DNA from: Streptomyces kronopolitis
GTDB taxonomy: Bacteria; Actinomycetota; Actinomycetes; Streptomycetales; Streptomycetaceae
Length of the DNA stretch: 64,000 nt
Assembly: GCF_014646275.1 (NCBI RefSeq)
Contig: NZ_BMND01000014.1
Span: 1-64,000, forward strand
Direction: 5' to 3'
Shown here: one piece after another, positions 61,912 through 64,000 of the stretch
Numbering within the stretch: position 1 is the first letter of the stretch
Layout: every line of letters starts with the position of its first letter
Made by a program: the position numbers and the translations under genes
Notes under the pieces: model-generated
Seen by the model: the letters and a program-made list of their open reading frames with translations, nothing else
What the model was told of the DNA's origin: nothing
Databases searched by the model: none

Positions 61912-61932
61912 GTCGAGGGACCGAAGGGCTGA
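61891..61932 (+). repeat. Perfect 21-bp tandem duplication over the GH84 stop codon
   Basis: Bases 61891-61911 (codons for VEGPKG and the stop TGA) are repeated exactly at 61912-61932. The second copy is untranslated unless the first stop is read through, in which case it would add six residues and the same stop. Confidence 0.9.
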
Positions 61933-61970
61933 GCGGCCCGCCGCGGGAGCCCCGGACGGTCGTGCCGCGG

Positions 61971-62012
61971 GGCCCCGGCCGCCGTGGTGGCGTGCCACGG
62001 CGGCCGGGGGCC
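61971..62012 (+). terminator. Terminator after the GH84 gene
   Basis: A 15-base-pair GC-rich stem (61973-61987 with 61995-62009), extended by two pairs past a one-base bulge, begins 60 bases after the stop codon. It also lies after the convergent HNH gene. Confidence 0.8.
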
Positions 62013-62077
62013 GGCGGTGTGCGTCCCGGCCCGGGCGGGGCGTCCGGCACCGCCGCCCCGGACGGAAAGACCCGGAC

Positions 62078-62614
62078 CTACGCCGATACGGCGTCGATCC
62101 GGGCGAGGGCGTCATCCGCGCCGTACGGCTGCAAATACGGCAGCCAACGCGGGTCCCGATGGCCCGTGCCGATGATCCGCCACGCCAGCCCTGACGGCGG
62201 GGCGGGCTGATGCCGCAGCCGCCAGCCGATCTCGGCGACATGGCGGTCGGCCTTGACGTGGTTGCAGCGCCGGCAGGCGGCGACGACGTTCTCCCAGGTG
62301 TGCTGACCTCCGCGGCTGCGCGGGATGACGTGGTCGACGCTGGTTGCGACGCCACCGCAGTACATACAGCGCCCGCCGTCACGGGCGAACAGCGCCCGGC
62401 GGGTCAGGGGGACGGGGCCGCGAAAGGGCACCCGCACGAACCGCTTCAAGCGGACGACGCTCGGAGCGGGGATGACATGGGTCGCGCTGTGCATCAGGGC
62501 GCCGGATTCCTCGAGGCTGACAGCCTTCTCGTTGAGCACGAGGATGAGCGCGCGGCGGAGCGGTACGACGCCGAGCGGCTCGTACGACGCATTGAGGACC
62601 AGGACATGCGGCAC
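62078..62614 (-). CDS. HNH endonuclease domain protein
   Basis: A 178-residue protein of the small HNH family. The N-terminal LVLNASYEPLGVVPLRRALILVLNEKAVSLEE is a conserved leader, and the nuclease fold carries CMYCGG, SVDHVIPRSRGGQHTWENVVAACRRCN with two CxxC pairs and the HNH His/Asn residues. Such stand-alone HNH proteins are nearly universal in actinobacteria, outside phages and introns, and their cellular job is unclear. The GTG at 62614 has AAGGAGG 5-6 bases ahead; the longer frame to 62803 is not needed. It is divergent from the MscS gene. Confidence 0.92.
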   Translation of the reverse strand: MPHVLVLNASYEPLGVVPLRRALILVLNEKAVSLEESGALMHSATHVIPAPSVVRLKRFVRVPFRGPVPLTRRALFARDGGRCMYCGGVATSVDHVIPRSRGGQHTWENVVAACRRCNHVKADRHVAEIGWRLRHQPAPPSGLAWRIIGTGHRDPRWLPYLQPYGADDALARIDAVSA

Positions 62615-62901
62615 GGGTGCCTCCTTGTACGCCGGCGGCGCGTGGCTCGCGCCGGGACGATCTCCCCACAGTGTCCCCCGGTGCCTGGTCGGAGCGCCAC
62701 CATGACCGAGTAACGGGCCGGAGGTGTTTTCCACCACACGCCCGGACGGCCCCGCTCGCCGGGGCACCTGTGCGGCCCCGGCGTTTTGTGGCGTGCCGAA
62801 CAAGGGCGCGGACCGCCCCCGTTGCCCCGTTAGTGTGGTTGGTCTGCCCGGTCCCTGGAGACCCCGGGGCCCGGGTCCTGCCCCACACGGAAGGTTCGAC
62901 T

Positions 62902-63990
62902 GTGTTCTGGTCCGCTTCGCCGGTCACCGGCGCGTCACTGCGCGCCGCCACGCCGGGCTCAAACGGCCCGACCTCGCTCGACGAGGCCACGCAGAAGGCC
63001 ACCAGCGCCGCCGGCTGGGTCGAGGAGAACTGGGGGACGTGGCTCACGTCCGGCCTGAAGATCGTGCTGATCATCGTGATCGCGGTGGTACTGCGGCATG
63101 TGATCCGGCGCACGCTCACCAAGCTCATCGAGCGGATGAACCGCACCGCGGCCGCCGCCCAGGGCACCGCGCTGGGCGGTCTGCTGGTCAACGCCGAGCG
63201 CCGCCGGCAGCGCTCCGAGGCCATCGGCTCGGTGCTGCGCAGCGGCACCTCCTTCGTGATCATGGGCACGGCGGCGCTGACGGTGCTGTCCGTGCTGGAG
63301 ATCAATCTGGCACCGCTGCTGGCGAGCGCCGGTGTGGCCGGTATCGCCATCGGTTTCGGTGCCCGCAACCTCGTCACGGACTTCCTCTCCGGGGTCTTCA
63401 TGATCCTGGAGGACCAGTACGGCGTCGGTGACGAGATCGACGCCGGCGTGGCCACCGGAACGGTCATCGAGGTCGGCCTGCGCGTCACCAAGCTGCGCGG
63501 CCCCAACGGCGCGATCTGGTACATACGGAATGGTGAGGTCAAGCGGATCGGCAACCTCAGCCAGGGCTGGTCCACGGCCGCCGTCGATGTGGTGATCGCC
63601 TCCGACCAGGACCTGGAGCGGGCCCGCGACACCATCACCACCGCCGGCGAGGAGATGTCCAAGGCCGAGCCCTGGAACGAGCAGCTGTGGGAGCCGGTGG
63701 AGGTCCTCGGCCTGAGCGAGGTGCACCTGGACACGGTCACCATCAGCGTCGCGGCCAGGACCATGCCGGGCAAGGCCCCGGGGGTGGAGCGCGAGCTGCG
63801 CTGGCGCATCAAGCGGGCCCTGGACGAGGCAGGGGTCCATCTCGCCCCGCGCCCGCTGCCCGAGGAGGAAGTGGAGGAGGCCGCGGACCCCACCGCCGCC
63901 GTCGCCGCCCCCTCGGCGCTCAACAACCCGTCCTCCCCGCAGTCGCTGGCGACGGAACCGCTCGCGGCGCCGCCGAAGGCGGGGAAGTAA
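62902..63990 (+). CDS. MscS family mechanosensitive ion channel
   Basis: A 362-residue channel. Membrane segments are LKIVLIIVIAVVLRHVI, SGTSFVIMGTAALTVLSVLEI and the pore helix LLASAGVAGIAIGFGARNLVTDFLSGVFMILEDQYGVGD, whose AGIAIGFGA run is the MscS hallmark. The cytoplasmic beta domain follows (GTVIEVGLRVTKLRGPNGAIWYIRNGEV), and an acidic/Ala/Pro tail ends the protein. It opens under hypo-osmotic shock to release solutes. The GTG at 62902 has GGAAGG 7 bases ahead. Confidence 0.94.
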   Translation: MFWSASPVTGASLRAATPGSNGPTSLDEATQKATSAAGWVEENWGTWLTSGLKIVLIIVIAVVLRHVIRRTLTKLIERMNRTAAAAQGTALGGLLVNAERRRQRSEAIGSVLRSGTSFVIMGTAALTVLSVLEINLAPLLASAGVAGIAIGFGARNLVTDFLSGVFMILEDQYGVGDEIDAGVATGTVIEVGLRVTKLRGPNGAIWYIRNGEVKRIGNLSQGWSTAAVDVVIASDQDLERARDTITTAGEEMSKAEPWNEQLWEPVEVLGLSEVHLDTVTISVAARTMPGKAPGVERELRWRIKRALDEAGVHLAPRPLPEEEVEEAADPTAAVAAPSALNNPSSPQSLATEPLAAPPKAGK

Positions 63991-64000
63991 CCCGCTCGGT

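Noticed and set aside
58738..62382. Minus-strand open frame of 1214 codons
   Set aside because: It is antisense to the GH84 gene, which has a signal peptide and recognisable domains. The translation is Arg/Gly/Pro-rich shadow sequence.

Overview
The window is a stretch of high-GC actinobacterial chromosome, almost certainly Streptomyces. The evidence is the very high G+C with strong third-position bias, the frequent GTG starts, paired ClpP1/ClpP2, a mycothiol-type DsbA-like reductase, a full mreBCD/PBP2/RodA cluster (typical of sporulating actinomycetes) and proteins that look like close Streptomyces relatives. From memory, the gene order follows the conserved core region of Streptomyces coelicolor running from rne through mre, ndk, folC, valS, clpX/clpP, tig, sodF, asd and pepN to malQ; no database could be searched here. 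No transposase, integrase, prophage or CRISPR array was seen.

Layout. Positions 1-6586 hold the 5' end of RNase E/G, a TIGR03936 protein, a GNAT acetyltransferase, a TIGR03960 radical-SAM protein, a CYTH-CHAD protein and a degenerate HATPase. Positions 6593-12928 are the elongation/spore-wall cluster rodA-mrdA-mreD-mreC-mreB, all on the minus strand. Positions 13211-21319 hold ndk, a DUF4233 gene, folC, an extra class-B penicillin-binding protein, a polytopic membrane protein and valS. Positions 21510-27595 carry a Tyr/Gln/Gly-rich membrane protein, then the protein-quality block clpX, clpP2, clpP1 and tig with a ClgR-type box, followed by tRNA-Pro and tRNA-Gly. Positions 27707-34097 are small accessory genes: ArsC-like, acyltransferase, SpoIIE phosphatase, Eis-like acetyltransferase, Fpg/Nei glycosylase and rpiB. 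Positions 34309-39980 hold three paralogous amino-acid permeases with bioY between the first two.

Positions 40154-52050 hold sodF with a Nur-type box, a DsbA-like reductase with a CPWA site, two pepN paralogues, an AbiEi-like protein, a Tat-exported phosphoesterase, asd and a mazEF-type toxin-antitoxin pair. Positions 52130-58459 hold allantoicase, a LysR regulator, an acyl-ACP desaturase under two tandem palindromes, a small membrane protein, malQ and a small 12-residue-repeat protein just upstream of malQ. Positions 58849-63990 hold a secreted GH84-type hexosaminidase, an HNH endonuclease and an MscS channel.

Most convergent gene pairs are separated by very strong perfect hairpins. The observations most worth a second look are the repeat-bearing small ORF that leads malQ, the double palindrome in front of the desaturase, the altered catalytic pair in the GH84 enzyme, the possible attenuator before the second permease, and an apparent CTG start in the TIGR03936 gene.
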